DNA from: Novosphingobium sp. KA1
Lineage (GTDB): Bacteria; Pseudomonadota; Alphaproteobacteria; Sphingomonadales; Sphingomonadaceae
DNA: 64,000 bases
Direction of reading: 5' to 3'
Assembly (NCBI RefSeq): GCF_017309955.1
Contig: NZ_CP021247.1
Coordinates: forward strand, 2,133,001 to 2,197,000
Below, piece by piece: positions 52,429 to 60,848 of this stretch. Position numbers and translations under genes: made by a program. Below the pieces are notes generated by a model. That model was given only the letters and a program-made list of their open reading frames with translations. It did not search any database and was not told the origin of the DNA. Each line of letters begins with the position of its first letter. Positions within the stretch are counted from its first letter, which is position 1.

Positions 52429-52692
52429 ATGACCCAGCCTCGCACCCGCCGCGCCAATTCCGACTATCGCTGGACCCGGGCCAAGGCGCTCGCCTTCCTG
52501 CATGCGCTCGCACGAGGCCGCTCGGTCGCGGCGGCGGCGCGGGAGGTGGGGATGAGCCGGCAGTCGGCCTATCGCCTGCGCGCGCGGCTGGGTGAGGGTT
52601 TTGCCGAGGTCTGGGACGAGGCGCTGCAGCTTGCCCGGCGCTGCAAGGTGACACCCGGCGGCCCGCAAGGTGACGGCAGGGGTACAAGGTGA
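52429..52692 (+). CDS. Small HTH-containing protein
   Basis: This 87-residue basic protein has a helix-turn-helix-like middle (RSVAAAAREVGMSRQSAYRLRARLGEGF) after a helical N-terminus (YRWTRAKALAFLHALARG). It is probably a DNA-binding protein, but no target is known. The ATG at 52429 is preferred over a TTG three codons earlier. The gene's own 3' end and the space before argS hold several half-site-like repeats (CAAGGTGAC and GTGTCAACC), which may be its binding sites. Confidence 0.65.
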   Translation: MTQPRTRRANSDYRWTRAKALAFLHALARGRSVAAAAREVGMSRQSAYRLRARLGEGFAEVWDEALQLARRCKVTPGGPQGDGRGTR

Positions 52693-52755
52693 CGGTTTTT
52701 TCCCTGGACCGTGTCAACCGTGTCAACCGGCCCTTGCGGCAAGTGTCACCTTGCA
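52642..52755. promoter_or_regulatory. Repeated half-sites between the HTH gene and argS
   Basis: CAAGGTGAC occurs at 52644, 52666 and 52685, and inverted at 52746. GTGTCAACC occurs twice in tandem at 52711 and 52720. The pattern suggests an iterated operator upstream of argS. Confidence 0.5.
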
Positions 52756-52797
52756 GGCTGTTTCCCTTTTGCTGCACATCGGCTATCCGCGCGCGTC

Positions 52798-54558
52798 ATG
52801 AGCAATAACCAGACCCTTTACGCCGCCTTCGCAGGCCACCTCAACGCCGCGCTCGATGCGCTCGAAGCAGCCGGCACGCTGCCCGGCGGCTTGAAGCGAA
52901 GCGCGATCACGGTCGAGCCGCCGCGCGATGCCTCGCACGGCGACCTCTCGACCAATGCGGCGATGGTGCTCTCCAAGCCCGCCGGCATGAAGCCGCGCGA
53001 CCTCGCCGAGGCGCTGGTGGCGGAATTGTCCAAGCTCGACGCGGTGACCTCGGCGGAGATCGCCGGGCCGGGCTTCATCAACTTGCGCCTCTCGCCCGCC
53101 GCCTGGCTGGCCGAACTGCGCGCCATCGCGGCGCTGGGCGCGGACTATGGCCGCTCGGCCGTGGGCGGCGGCACGACCGTGAACATCGAATATGTCTCGG
53201 CCAACCCGACCGGCCCGATGCACATGGGCCACTGCCGCGGCGCGGTCGTCGGCGATGCGCTGGCGACGCTGCTCGAATATGCGGGCCACAAGGTCATCAA
53301 GGAATACTACGTCAACGACGCCGGTGCGCAGGTGCAGGTGCTCGCCCGCTCGGCCCACGTGCGGTACCGCGAGGCGCTCGGCGAAGACGTCGGCGCGATC
53401 CCCGAGGGTCTGTACCCGGGCGATTATCTGGTGCCGGTGGGCCAGCAGCTCGCTGCCGAATTCGGCGACAAGTACGCCAAGGCTCCCGAATCGGAATGGC
53501 TGACGCTGTTCCGCGAAAAGGCCGTCGCCGCGATGCTGGTGATGATCAAGCAGGACCTCGGCCTGCTCGGCATCCATCACGACCTGTTCTCCTCGGAAGC
53601 CGAGCTTCAGGCTTCGGGCAAGCCCGACGAGGCCGAAGCCTGGCTGCGCGCGAAGGGCCTCGTCTATGACGGCGTGCTCGAGGCGCCCAAGGGCAAGACG
53701 CCCGAGGACTGGGAGCCGGTGGAGCTGCCGCTGTTCAAGTCGACCGCGTTCGGCGACGATCAGGACCGCCCGATCAAGAAGTCGGACGGCACCTGGACCT
53801 ATTTCGGCGCCGACCTCGCCTACCACTTCCAGAAGGCCCAGAGCGCCGACGCGCTGGTGGACATCTGGGGCGCGGACCACGCGGGCACCGTCAAGCGCAT
53901 CAAGGCCGCCGTGGCCGCCATGACCGGTAAAGATGGGGCCGGTGCCGATGGTGAGCCGACGCCGTTCGAGATCAAGCTGGTCCAGATGGTCCAGCTGCTG
54001 CGCGACGGCGAGCCGGTGAAGATGTCCAAGCGTTCGGGCAACTTCGTGACGCTCGCCGAAGTCGTCACCGAAGTGGGCAAGGACGTGGTGCGCTTCACCA
54101 TGCTGACCCGCAAGCCGGAAGCGCAGATGGACTTCGACTTCGCCAAGGTGGTCGAAGCCTCGAAGGACAACCCGGTGTTCTACGTGCAGTACGCCAATGC
54201 CCGCGTCCACTCGACGCTGCGCAAGGCCGCCGGCGAAGGTTTCGCGCCGGGCGGCGATCACCTGGAAACGCTGGGCGAGGAAGAGCTGGAACTGGTCAAG
54301 CTCGCCGCGCAGTTCCCCCGCATCGTCGAGGCGGCTGCGGCCGCGCGCGAACCGCACCGCATCGCCTTCTTCCTCGGCGACATGGCGGCTGCCTTCCATG
54401 GTTACTGGAACCTCGGCAACGACCGCGTGGAAAAGCGGTTTATTAACGCCGAAGATGGTAACCTCACTTCCGCGCGGCTTTTCCTGGCCACGCAGATCGG
54501 GCAGATTATCCGCAACGGGCTGGCACTGCTCGGGGTCGAAGCGGTGGAGGAAATGTAA
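52798..54558 (+). CDS. argS: Arginyl-tRNA synthetase
   Basis: The protein has 586 residues. It begins with the N-terminal recognition domain and has the class I signature as NPTGPMHMGHCRGAVVGD, GADLAYHFQKAQ and, in place of KMSKS, VKMSKRSGNFVTL. The C-terminal helical domain ends with FLATQIGQIIRNGLALLG. It charges tRNA-Arg. The ATG at 52798 gives the standard N-terminus MSNNQTLYAAF. The SPOR gene follows three bases after the stop. Confidence 0.96.
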   Translation: MSNNQTLYAAFAGHLNAALDALEAAGTLPGGLKRSAITVEPPRDASHGDLSTNAAMVLSKPAGMKPRDLAEALVAELSKLDAVTSAEIAGPGFINLRLSPAAWLAELRAIAALGADYGRSAVGGGTTVNIEYVSANPTGPMHMGHCRGAVVGDALATLLEYAGHKVIKEYYVNDAGAQVQVLARSAHVRYREALGEDVGAIPEGLYPGDYLVPVGQQLAAEFGDKYAKAPESEWLTLFREKAVAAMLVMIKQDLGLLGIHHDLFSSEAELQASGKPDEAEAWLRAKGLVYDGVLEAPKGKTPEDWEPVELPLFKSTAFGDDQDRPIKKSDGTWTYFGADLAYHFQKAQSADALVDIWGADHAGTVKRIKAAVAAMTGKDGAGADGEPTPFEIKLVQMVQLLRDGEPVKMSKRSGNFVTLAEVVTEVGKDVVRFTMLTRKPEAQMDFDFAKVVEASKDNPVFYVQYANARVHSTLRKAAGEGFAPGGDHLETLGEEELELVKLAAQFPRIVEAAAAAREPHRIAFFLGDMAAAFHGYWNLGNDRVEKRFINAEDGNLTSARLFLATQIGQIIRNGLALLGVEAVEEM

Positions 54559-54561
54559 TCG

Positions 54562-55395
54562 ATGGCGAGCTGGGGGCCGATTGACGGCGACGAGCGGGGC
54601 GAATCGTCGCACATGAACGCGTTTGGCGGCGAGGATGCGGGCGAAGCCTCGTCGGGTTTCGACAAGTCCGCGCAGCTTGCGCTGGGCGACGATGACGTGC
54701 GCCTGCCCTGGCTCGAAGGCGAGGACGAGGACTTCGAACCGCAGCGCGGCGGTGCCAGCGGGCAGACCGCGCTGCTGGTGCTGCTGGCGCTGGTGGCGAT
54801 CGGCGTGCTGGTCGGCGGCGTGTTCTGGTTTACCCGTCACAAGGAGGACCAGCCGCTGGTTGCCGACGGCGGCCTGATCCAGGCGCCGAAGGAGCCCTAC
54901 AAGACCCGTCCGGACAATCCCGGCGGCGAAGTGGTCTCCGGCACCGGCGATACCAGCTTCGCGGTGGCCGAAGGGCAGAGCCGCACGCCGCAGATCGGCC
55001 AGGGCCCTGTGGGTCAGGACAGGCCGGTCGCCCCGGCGCCGGGCTTCGATTCGGCCGCCAAGGCGCCTGCACCTGCGGACAAGCCGTCGGACAAGCCTGC
55101 GGTCAGGCCGGGCGCGGCGGCCGGTGCCGCTCCGGCCGCCAAGCCGGAACCGGTGGTCACCGGCGTCGGCGTGCAGGTCGGCGCCTATGCCAACAAGGCG
55201 GCGGCGGAAGCCGGATGGGCGACGCTCAAGGTCCAGTATCCCGGGCTTTCGGGCGTCAATCACCGGGTGGTCGAAGGGCAGGCCGACATCGGCAAGGTCT
55301 TCCGCCTGCAGGCCGTGCCGGGCGATCTGGCGGCGGCAAGGGCGCTGTGCTCGGGCATGAAATCGGCCGGGCTCGGGTGCCAGGTCAAGCAGTGA
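54562..55395 (+). CDS. SPOR domain protein, single-pass
   Basis: The protein of 277 residues has an acidic cytoplasmic N-terminus, one transmembrane helix at about residues 70-92 (TALLVLLALVAIGVLVGGVFWF), a proline- and alanine-rich periplasmic linker and a C-terminal SPOR domain (GVQVGAYANKAAAEAGWATL to LCSGMKSAGLGCQVKQ). SPOR domains bind denuded glycan strands at the division site. The gene follows argS by three bases and precedes nagZ, a pairing seen in other sphingomonads. A hairpin terminator lies downstream. Confidence 0.88.
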   Translation: MASWGPIDGDERGESSHMNAFGGEDAGEASSGFDKSAQLALGDDDVRLPWLEGEDEDFEPQRGGASGQTALLVLLALVAIGVLVGGVFWFTRHKEDQPLVADGGLIQAPKEPYKTRPDNPGGEVVSGTGDTSFAVAEGQSRTPQIGQGPVGQDRPVAPAPGFDSAAKAPAPADKPSDKPAVRPGAAAGAAPAAKPEPVVTGVGVQVGAYANKAAAEAGWATLKVQYPGLSGVNHRVVEGQADIGKVFRLQAVPGDLAAARALCSGMKSAGLGCQVKQ

Positions 55396-55404
55396 GGGAA
55401 GTGC

Positions 55405-55434
55405 GAAAGGGCGGCCGCAAGGTCGCCCTTTCCA
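55405..55434 (+). terminator. Terminator after the SPOR gene
   Basis: GAAAGGGCG pairs with CGCCCTTTC around a GC-rich loop. Confidence 0.65.
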
Positions 55435-55489
55435 CATCTGCGATCGGCCTTTCCTTGCGGTCGGGCCGGAACTTTGCAAGCAATCCGGC

Positions 55490-56500
55490 ATGACACCTGC
55501 GATCTTCGGCCTCTCCGGACTGACCCTCAGCGACGACGAGCGCGCCTTCTTCCGCGATGCGGACCCTGCCGGCTACATCCTGTTCGGCCGCAATATCGAG
55601 AGCCGCGACCAGGTCCGTGCGCTCACCGATGACTTGCGCACGATCCACGGGCGTGACCGGCTGCTGATCAGCATCGACCAGGAAGGCGGCCGTGTCGCCC
55701 GCATGAAGCCGCCGGTATGGCCGGCCTATCCGCCCGGCGAAGCGTTCGACCGGCTTTACGACCTCGCCCCCGCCAGCGCCATCGAGGCCGCGCGCGACAA
55801 TGCCGAGGCGCTCGGGCTGGACCTTGCCGAAGTCGGCATCAGCGTCGATTGCCACCCCTCGCTCGACGTGCGCCAGAAGGGCGCCCACGATGTGGTGGGG
55901 GACCGCTCCTTCGGGTTCGAGCCGATGCGTGTCGCCGCTCTCGGCCGCGCGACCCTGCAGGGGCTCGCCCGCGCCGGGGTGGTCGGCTGCATCAAGCACA
56001 TTCCCGGCCATGGCCGCGCGATGGCCGACAGCCACAAGGAACTGCCCACCGTGACGGCCAGCGCCGAGGAGCTGGAGCTCGACATCGAGCCGTTCCGCAC
56101 GCTGAACCAGACGCCCGTCGGCATGACCGCGCATGTCCGCTACACCGCTTGGGATGCCGAAAATCCCGGCACGCTTTCGCCTTTCGTGATCGGTGAAGTG
56201 ATCCGCCGGAAGATCGGCTTCACGGGCCTCCTGATGAGTGACGATCTCGACATGCAGGCGCTGTCCGGCTCGGTGCCCGAGCTTGCCGCCCGCGCCATCG
56301 CGGCGGGCTGCGACATCGTGCTCAACTGCTGGGCGAAGATGGACGACATGATCGGCATCGCCAGGCTTGCCCCGGCGCTCAGCGAAGAGGGCGCGGCACG
56401 GCTTGCGCGGGCGCTGGCCTCGGTAGAGGGCGTCGAGGGTACCGGCAGCCACGGCGACCTGATCGCCCGGCGCGACGCGTTGCTGGCGCTGGCGGCCTGA
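55490..56500 (+). CDS. nagZ: Beta-N-acetylhexosaminidase NagZ
   Basis: The 336-residue cytosolic GH3 enzyme cleaves N-acetylglucosamine from anhydro-muropeptides in peptidoglycan recycling. Diagnostic blocks are ISIDQEGGRVARM, CIKHIPGHGRAMADSH (histidine of the catalytic dyad), MTAHVRYTAWD and LLMSDDLDMQAL (nucleophile Asp). It begins 59 bases after the terminator hairpin, and its stop lies six bases before scpA. Confidence 0.93.
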   Translation: MTPAIFGLSGLTLSDDERAFFRDADPAGYILFGRNIESRDQVRALTDDLRTIHGRDRLLISIDQEGGRVARMKPPVWPAYPPGEAFDRLYDLAPASAIEAARDNAEALGLDLAEVGISVDCHPSLDVRQKGAHDVVGDRSFGFEPMRVAALGRATLQGLARAGVVGCIKHIPGHGRAMADSHKELPTVTASAEELELDIEPFRTLNQTPVGMTAHVRYTAWDAENPGTLSPFVIGEVIRRKIGFTGLLMSDDLDMQALSGSVPELAARAIAAGCDIVLNCWAKMDDMIGIARLAPALSEEGAARLARALASVEGVEGTGSHGDLIARRDALLALAA

Positions 56501-56506
56501 TTCGCG

Positions 56507-57367
56507 GTGGAAGGTCCACCCGATCTTCCCGCACCGCCCGGCGGCGATGCCGGCTGGGACGGCGGGGAACGCACCGAGGCGCGCACCGAGGCGCGCACCG
56601 AGGCTAGCACCGAGGCGCGCACCGAGGCGGGCAGGGACACGCTCCATCTCGAAATCGACGGCTGGGAAGGCCCGCTCGACCTGCTGCTCGACCTGGCGCG
56701 GCGGCAGAAGGTGGACTTGCGCCGCATCTCGATCCTGGAACTGGTCGATGCCTACCTGACCTATGTCGAGGAAGCCGAGGCGCTGCGGCTGGAACTGGCG
56801 GCGGACTATCTGGTGATGGCGGCCTGGCTCGCCTACCTCAAGTCGGCGCTGCTGCTGCCCAGGGAAGAGCAGCCCGATCCGAGCCCCGAGGAACTGGCGA
56901 TGCGCCTGCAGCTGCGCCTCCAGCGCCTGGGGGCGATGCGCGAGGCGGCGGCGCGGCTGATGGCGCGCGACCGGCTGGGCCGCGACGTGTTCCTGCGCGG
57001 TGCGCCCGAAGGCCTCAGGGTTGAGCGCAAGGCCTTGTGGCAATGCTCGTGGTACGATCTGGTGCGTTCCTATGGCGACGTGAAGGTGCGGGGCCAGCCG
57101 GTCGTGCACATGGTCCGCGAACGCATGGTGATGACGCTCGACAGTGCGATCGCCCGCGTATCCTCGATGCTGGGCATCACGCTCGAATGGATGGAACTGC
57201 GCGATTTCCTGCCGCCTGCGCATGACGCCTGGACCAACGAGCAATTGCGGCGCTCGGCGCTTGCCTCCAGCTTTGTCGCCGCGCTGGAACTGGCGCGCAC
57301 GGGCAAGGTGGAACTGGTGCAGGAGTACACCTTCGGCCCCTTGCGGCTCAAGGCGCTGAGAGCATGA
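56507..57367 (+). CDS. scpA: Segregation and condensation protein ScpA
   Basis: This 286-residue protein is the kleisin of the SMC-ScpAB condensin. Family blocks are LHLEIDGWEGPLDLLLDLARRQKVDL, YLVMAAWLAYLKSALLLP and the C-terminal FVAALELARTGKVELVQEYTFGPL. It begins with GTG and an unusual N-terminal extension holding five RTEA-like repeats (about residues 23-42) encoded by a 12-bp tandem repeat. The stop overlaps scpB by four bases. Confidence 0.94.
   Translation: MEGPPDLPAPPGGDAGWDGGERTEARTEARTEASTEARTEAGRDTLHLEIDGWEGPLDLLLDLARRQKVDLRRISILELVDAYLTYVEEAEALRLELAADYLVMAAWLAYLKSALLLPREEQPDPSPEELAMRLQLRLQRLGAMREAAARLMARDRLGRDVFLRGAPEGLRVERKALWQCSWYDLVRSYGDVKVRGQPVVHMVRERMVMTLDSAIARVSSMLGITLEWMELRDFLPPAHDAWTNEQLRRSALASSFVAALELARTGKVELVQEYTFGPLRLKALRA
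56571..56630. repeat. 12-bp tandem repeat in scpA, five units
   Basis: Units of the form GCACCGAGGCGC run from 56571 to 56630 and encode the repeated RTEA motif; the third unit carries GCTA and gives STEA. Confidence 0.85.
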
Positions 57368-57987
57368 GCCAGGACATGAGGCCGGCAATCGACGATCTGG
57401 TCCGTGCGGTGGAGGCCACGCTGTTCGCGGCCGAGCAGCCGCTCACGGCGGAGCAGATCTCCACCCACCTCGGCAAGGCCGATGTGCGCGCCGCGCTGGA
57501 GGAACTCCAGGGCCACTACGAGGGACGCGGCATCCGCCTCGTCGAGCGCGGCAAGCGCTGGCATTTCGAGACCGCGCCCGACCTTGCCCACCTGCTGCGG
57601 CGGGAAAAGGAGGAAGCCCGCCGCTTGTCGCGTGCGGCGACCGAGGTCCTGGCGATCGTTGCCTATCACGAACCCGTCAGCCGTGCCGAGATTGAGGCGA
57701 TCCGCGGCGTGCAGACCGCCAAGGGCACGCTCGACGTGCTGATGGAAGCAGGCTGGGTACGTGTGGTCGGCCGCCGCGAGGTGCCGGGGCGCCCGGTGAT
57801 CTATGCGACGACGAGCGAATTCCTCGCGCACTTCGGCCTTGCCTCCTTGAAGGAGCTGCCCGGGGTGGATGAACTGCGTGCGGCTGGCTTGCTCGATCCC
57901 GTCGATGACGAGATGATCGGCGAAGCCCTGCGGCCGCAGCCCGTCGAAACGTCCGACGAGCCGCCGGACGCCGAGTACGACGAATAG
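57364..57987 (+). CDS. scpB: Segregation and condensation protein ScpB
   Basis: The protein of 207 residues is the second non-SMC subunit of the condensin. The two winged-helix domains are seen as VEATLFAAEQPLTAEQIS and TEVLAIVAYHEPVSRAEIEAIRGV, with GWVRVVGRREVPGRPVIYATT near the end. The C-terminus is acidic. It is translationally coupled to scpA. Confidence 0.94.
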   Translation: MSQDMRPAIDDLVRAVEATLFAAEQPLTAEQISTHLGKADVRAALEELQGHYEGRGIRLVERGKRWHFETAPDLAHLLRREKEEARRLSRAATEVLAIVAYHEPVSRAEIEAIRGVQTAKGTLDVLMEAGWVRVVGRREVPGRPVIYATTSEFLAHFGLASLKELPGVDELRAAGLLDPVDDEMIGEALRPQPVETSDEPPDAEYDE

Positions 57988-58135
57988 ACGACCGCCGCGG
58001 GTCAGGACGATGACAGGCTTTCAAACACGGGTGAAAGTCCCTAGATGAGACCTGTAGGGTCGGAATCGGCCAGCGGTAAGAGTCCCCTCTCGGGACCTGC
58101 GCCGAAAACGGCCAACAGTTTTTGGAGTTGAGGTT
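57988..58135 (+). other. Structured leader before tatA
   Basis: This 148-base gap holds several short stems. CCCTA...TAGGG spans 58040-58060, GTCCC-CTCT-CGGGAC spans about 58082-58098, and a GGCC...GGCC pair frames them. No known riboswitch class was recognised. It could be an mRNA leader controlling tatABC or part of a terminator-antiterminator arrangement. Confidence 0.35.
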
Positions 58136-58381
58136 ATGGGTAGCTTCTCGATCTGGCACTGGATGATCGTGCTGGTCATCGTGCTCGTGCTGTTCGGTCG
58201 CGGTCGCGTGTCCGAAATCATGGGTGACTTCGGCAAGGGCATCAAGAGCTTCAAGGAAGGCATGAACGAGGACGAGGCCAAGAAGGCTGCGACTCCGCCT
58301 GCTCCCGCCCCGCAGATCACCGCTGGTCAGGACGCTCCGGCGGCCACGACGACCACCGAGAACAAGTCCGAACAGGCCTGA
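58136..58381 (+). CDS. tatA: Twin-arginine translocase subunit TatA
   Basis: The 81-residue protein has the TatA plan: [20 protein letters not shown], a short transmembrane helix, then the FGRGR hinge, an amphipathic helix ([17 protein letters not shown]) and a soluble acidic, alanine/proline-rich tail. It forms the translocation pore for folded Tat substrates. GGAG precedes the ATG by ten bases. tatB follows 23 bases downstream. Confidence 0.93.
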   Translation: MGSFSIWHWMIVLVIVLVLFGRGRVSEIMGDFGKGIKSFKEGMNEDEAKKAATPPAPAPQITAGQDAPAATTTTENKSEQA

Positions 58382-58404
58382 GCGCGCGAAGGTAGGGCGC
58401 CGCC

Positions 58405-58824
58405 ATGTTCGACGTCGGTGCATCCGAACTCCTGTTGATCGTCATCGTGGCGGTCGTTGTCATCGGTCCCAAGGACATGCCTCTGGCGATGCGCACGGCG
58501 GGTCGCTGGATCGGCAAGATGCGCAAGATTTCCGGACACTTCCGCGCCGGCATAGACGCCATGGTGCGCGAGGCCGAACTGGAGGAGATGGAGCGCAAGT
58601 GGCGTGAGCAGAACGAGGCCATCATGAAGGCCAACCCCGTTCTGCCCACCGCCGAGGAAATGCTGCCTCCGCCGTCCCCCATGACACCGGCCGAGATCCC
58701 TGCCGGGGACAAGCCGCTGGCCGATGCAGCCGCTTCTGCGCCAGCGCCGGAAGCGGCACCCGCGCCGGTCGCTACGACCAAGGCGGAACAGGCGGAGTTC
58801 CATCTGCCGCCTCCACCTCCCTGA
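58405..58824 (+). CDS. tatB: Twin-arginine translocase subunit TatB
   Basis: This 139-residue protein begins with the TatB transmembrane segment MFDVGASELLLIVIVAVVVIGPKDMP and an amphipathic helix (RTAGRWIGKMRKISGHF), then a long coiled-coil-like region and an alanine/proline-rich end. It receives substrates with TatC. It belongs to the tatABC operon. Confidence 0.92.
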   Translation: MFDVGASELLLIVIVAVVVIGPKDMPLAMRTAGRWIGKMRKISGHFRAGIDAMVREAELEEMERKWREQNEAIMKANPVLPTAEEMLPPPSPMTPAEIPAGDKPLADAAASAPAPEAAPAPVATTKAEQAEFHLPPPPP

Positions 58825-58843
58825 CCTTCTGTAAAGCGCCCGC

Positions 58844-59656
58844 ATGCAGCCTTTCCGCATCTCCGACATCGACGACACCCAGGCGCCGCTGCTCGATCAC
58901 CTGATCGAGCTGCGCGCCCGTCTGCTGCGCGCCTTCCTGGCTTTCGCGGCGGCCTTTGCCGTGTGCTTCTATTTCTCCGGCGACATCTTCTCCTTCCTCG
59001 TGCGCCCGCTCACCGAAGCGTTCCCGCCGGGGCAGGGCAAGCTGATCTACACCAAGCTCTACGAAGCCTTTTTCGTGGAAGTGAAGATCGCGCTGTTCGC
59101 GGCGTTCTTCGTCTCGTTCCCGGTGATCGCCAACCAGATCTGGGCCTTTGTCGCCCCCGGCCTCTACGCCAAGGAAAAGAAGGCGTTCCTGCCGTTCCTG
59201 GTGGCGACGCCGATCCTCTTCACGATGGGCGCGGCGCTGGCCTACTATGTGGTGATGCCGACGGCGTTCCACTTCTTCCTCGGCTTCGAGGGGCAGAAGG
59301 GCGGCCTCAAGCTGGAAGCCCTGCCCGGCACCGGCGACTATCTTGCGCTGGTCATGCAGTTCATCCTCGCCTTCGGCATCTCGTTCCTGCTGCCGGTGCT
59401 GCTGATGCTGCTCAACCGCGCGGGGATCATCACCCGCGCCCAGTGCGTGGGGGCCCGACGCTATGCGATCGTCGGGGTGTTCATCATCGCCGCGGTGGCG
59501 ACGCCGCCGGACGTGGTCTCGCAGCTGCTGCTCGCGGTGCCGCTTTTGCTGCTCTACGAAGGCACGCTGATCGTGATGTGGTTCACCGAGCGTTCCTCGG
59601 CGCGCGAGAAGGCAAAGGCCGAGGCGGAAGCACCGGTTGAAGCCGTCGTAGAGTGA
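58844..59656 (+). CDS. tatC: Twin-arginine translocase subunit TatC
   Basis: The 270-residue inner-membrane protein has six predicted helices and the conserved LDHLIELRARLLRAFLAF start, then FVEVKIALFAAFFVSFPVIANQIWAFVAPGLY. TatC binds the twin-arginine signal with TatB. In the window, likely Tat clients are the GH43, the esterase and the type B carboxylesterase, whose leaders contain RR. The cassette half A hairpin follows the stop. Confidence 0.95.
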   Translation: MQPFRISDIDDTQAPLLDHLIELRARLLRAFLAFAAAFAVCFYFSGDIFSFLVRPLTEAFPPGQGKLIYTKLYEAFFVEVKIALFAAFFVSFPVIANQIWAFVAPGLYAKEKKAFLPFLVATPILFTMGAALAYYVVMPTAFHFFLGFEGQKGGLKLEALPGTGDYLALVMQFILAFGISFLLPVLLMLLNRAGIITRAQCVGARRYAIVGVFIIAAVATPPDVVSQLLLAVPLLLLYEGTLIVMWFTERSSAREKAKAEAEAPVEAVVE

Positions 59657-59667
59657 GAAGGTGAAAA

Positions 59668-59706
59668 GCAGGGGAGCATAGCCCCCCTGCACCCCCATTA
59701 CCGTCT
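59668..59706 (+). terminator. Cassette half A after tatC
   Basis: The 39 bases are identical to those at 24490-24528 and form the hairpin GCAGGGG...CCCCTGC 11 bases after the tatC stop. The IS481 copy lies 14 bases further on. Confidence 0.75.
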
Positions 59707-59715
59707 CCGTGGTGC

Positions 59716-60663
59716 CTAGCTGTTTAGTCCCAACATGTGATGGTTAGGTTTGACGATAAAGATGTGAGGCTTTGATTTCCAGAGTTCCTCGACAGCTTCG
59801 TAAGGCGTTCGGAACTTGAGCGCCTTGAGCTGCTTGGCGAAGTTGTAGGCGGTCAGCCAGTCACGGACGTGCCGTCGCAGTTCGTTGATCGAGGCGTAAT
59901 GGAAGGATTTGACGGTCGCCTCCTTGATGGTTCGCACCATGCGTTCGGCCTGCCCGTTGGTCCAGGGATGATAGGGCTTGGTTAGCCGGTGCTCGATACC
60001 GTTTTCCTGACAGACGCGGCCGAAGATGTGCGGGAAGGACAGGCCGGTGCCACGCTCGAACTGGGCGAACTGCACGCCGTTGTCGGTGAGGATGGTGTGA
60101 ATCTTGTAGGGCACCGTCCTGATCAATGCTTTCAGGAAGCCGGCTGCGACCAGCTTCGTCGCTCTGCGATAGATGCGTGCGAAGACCAGCTTGGATGTGC
60201 GGTCCACGGCGACATAGAGGTAGGCCTTGCCATCCTCATAACGCAGTTCGGCGATATCGATGTGGAAGTAGCCGATCTCGTAGTTCTTGAACTTCTGCGG
60301 CTTCTCGCGATCGGCTTTGGGCAACTGGCTGATCCCATGCCGTTGCAGGCAGCGATGCAACGACGAGCGGCTCAGATGCGGGATCACGTCCTTGAGCGCG
60401 ATGTAAACATCGTCGAGTGGCAGCCGGGCCTGCACCCGCAGCGCCACGATCGCGGCTTCCTCCATTGGGGAGAGCACAGTGCTGCGCCGCTCCCTCGGTC
60501 CCATCGGCAAGTCTTCCACCGATTGCCGCTTGCGCCACTTCAGGACCGTTTTCTCGTTGATCCCGTACTTCTTGGCGAGGTGCGCGACCGAAGCTTGCGA
60601 TCGCTGTAGCTCTGCTCGAATGGCGTGCGTGGTCTTGGCGCTGCCATGGAGAACCTGGCCCAT
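59716..60663 (-). CDS. IS481-family transposase, copy 2
   Basis: This 315-residue transposase matches copy 1 at 24793-25740 in every residue except the last, Ser in place of Thr. The HTH and the DDE motifs are intact, so it is probably active. The stop codon TAG is supplied by the target sequence outside the IS. Confidence 0.93.
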   Translation of the reverse strand: MGQVLHGSAKTTHAIRAELQRSQASVAHLAKKYGINEKTVLKWRKRQSVEDLPMGPRERRSTVLSPMEEAAIVALRVQARLPLDDVYIALKDVIPHLSRSSLHRCLQRHGISQLPKADREKPQKFKNYEIGYFHIDIAELRYEDGKAYLYVAVDRTSKLVFARIYRRATKLVAAGFLKALIRTVPYKIHTILTDNGVQFAQFERGTGLSFPHIFGRVCQENGIEHRLTKPYHPWTNGQAERMVRTIKEATVKSFHYASINELRRHVRDWLTAYNFAKQLKALKFRTPYEAVEELWKSKPHIFIVKPNHHMLGLNS

Positions 60664-60719
60664 AAATCCCTCCGCTGTGATGGGGATACTTTTACACCAT
60701 CACATGTTGGGACCAAACA
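59721..60719 (-). mobile_element. IS481-family insertion sequence, copy 2 (999 bp)
   Basis: It has the same ends as copy 1. The target duplication is CCTAGC (59715-59720 and 60720-60725). It lies between the tatC terminator and cassette half B. Confidence 0.93.
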
Positions 60720-60725
60720 CCTAGC

Positions 60726-60848
60726 CTATCCGTCGCGCGCGCACGGCTGCGTCGGGAGCCTAATAGGCTGCGCCGCAAGGGGCGCACCGCCGATAGGCTG
60801 GGTGGTACGAGGACATTATGAGGGTCTGGGGGATCATCCCCCAGAACT
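60726..60848 (-). repeat. Cassette half B, inverted, before the amidohydrolase stop
   Basis: On the minus strand it begins with the hairpin CTGGGGG-ATGA-TCCCCCAG (60826-60844) next to the stop of the amidohydrolase gene. It continues with GCGCCCCTTGCGGCGCAGCC and CCCGACGCAGCC, as at 35313-35440. Confidence 0.75.
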
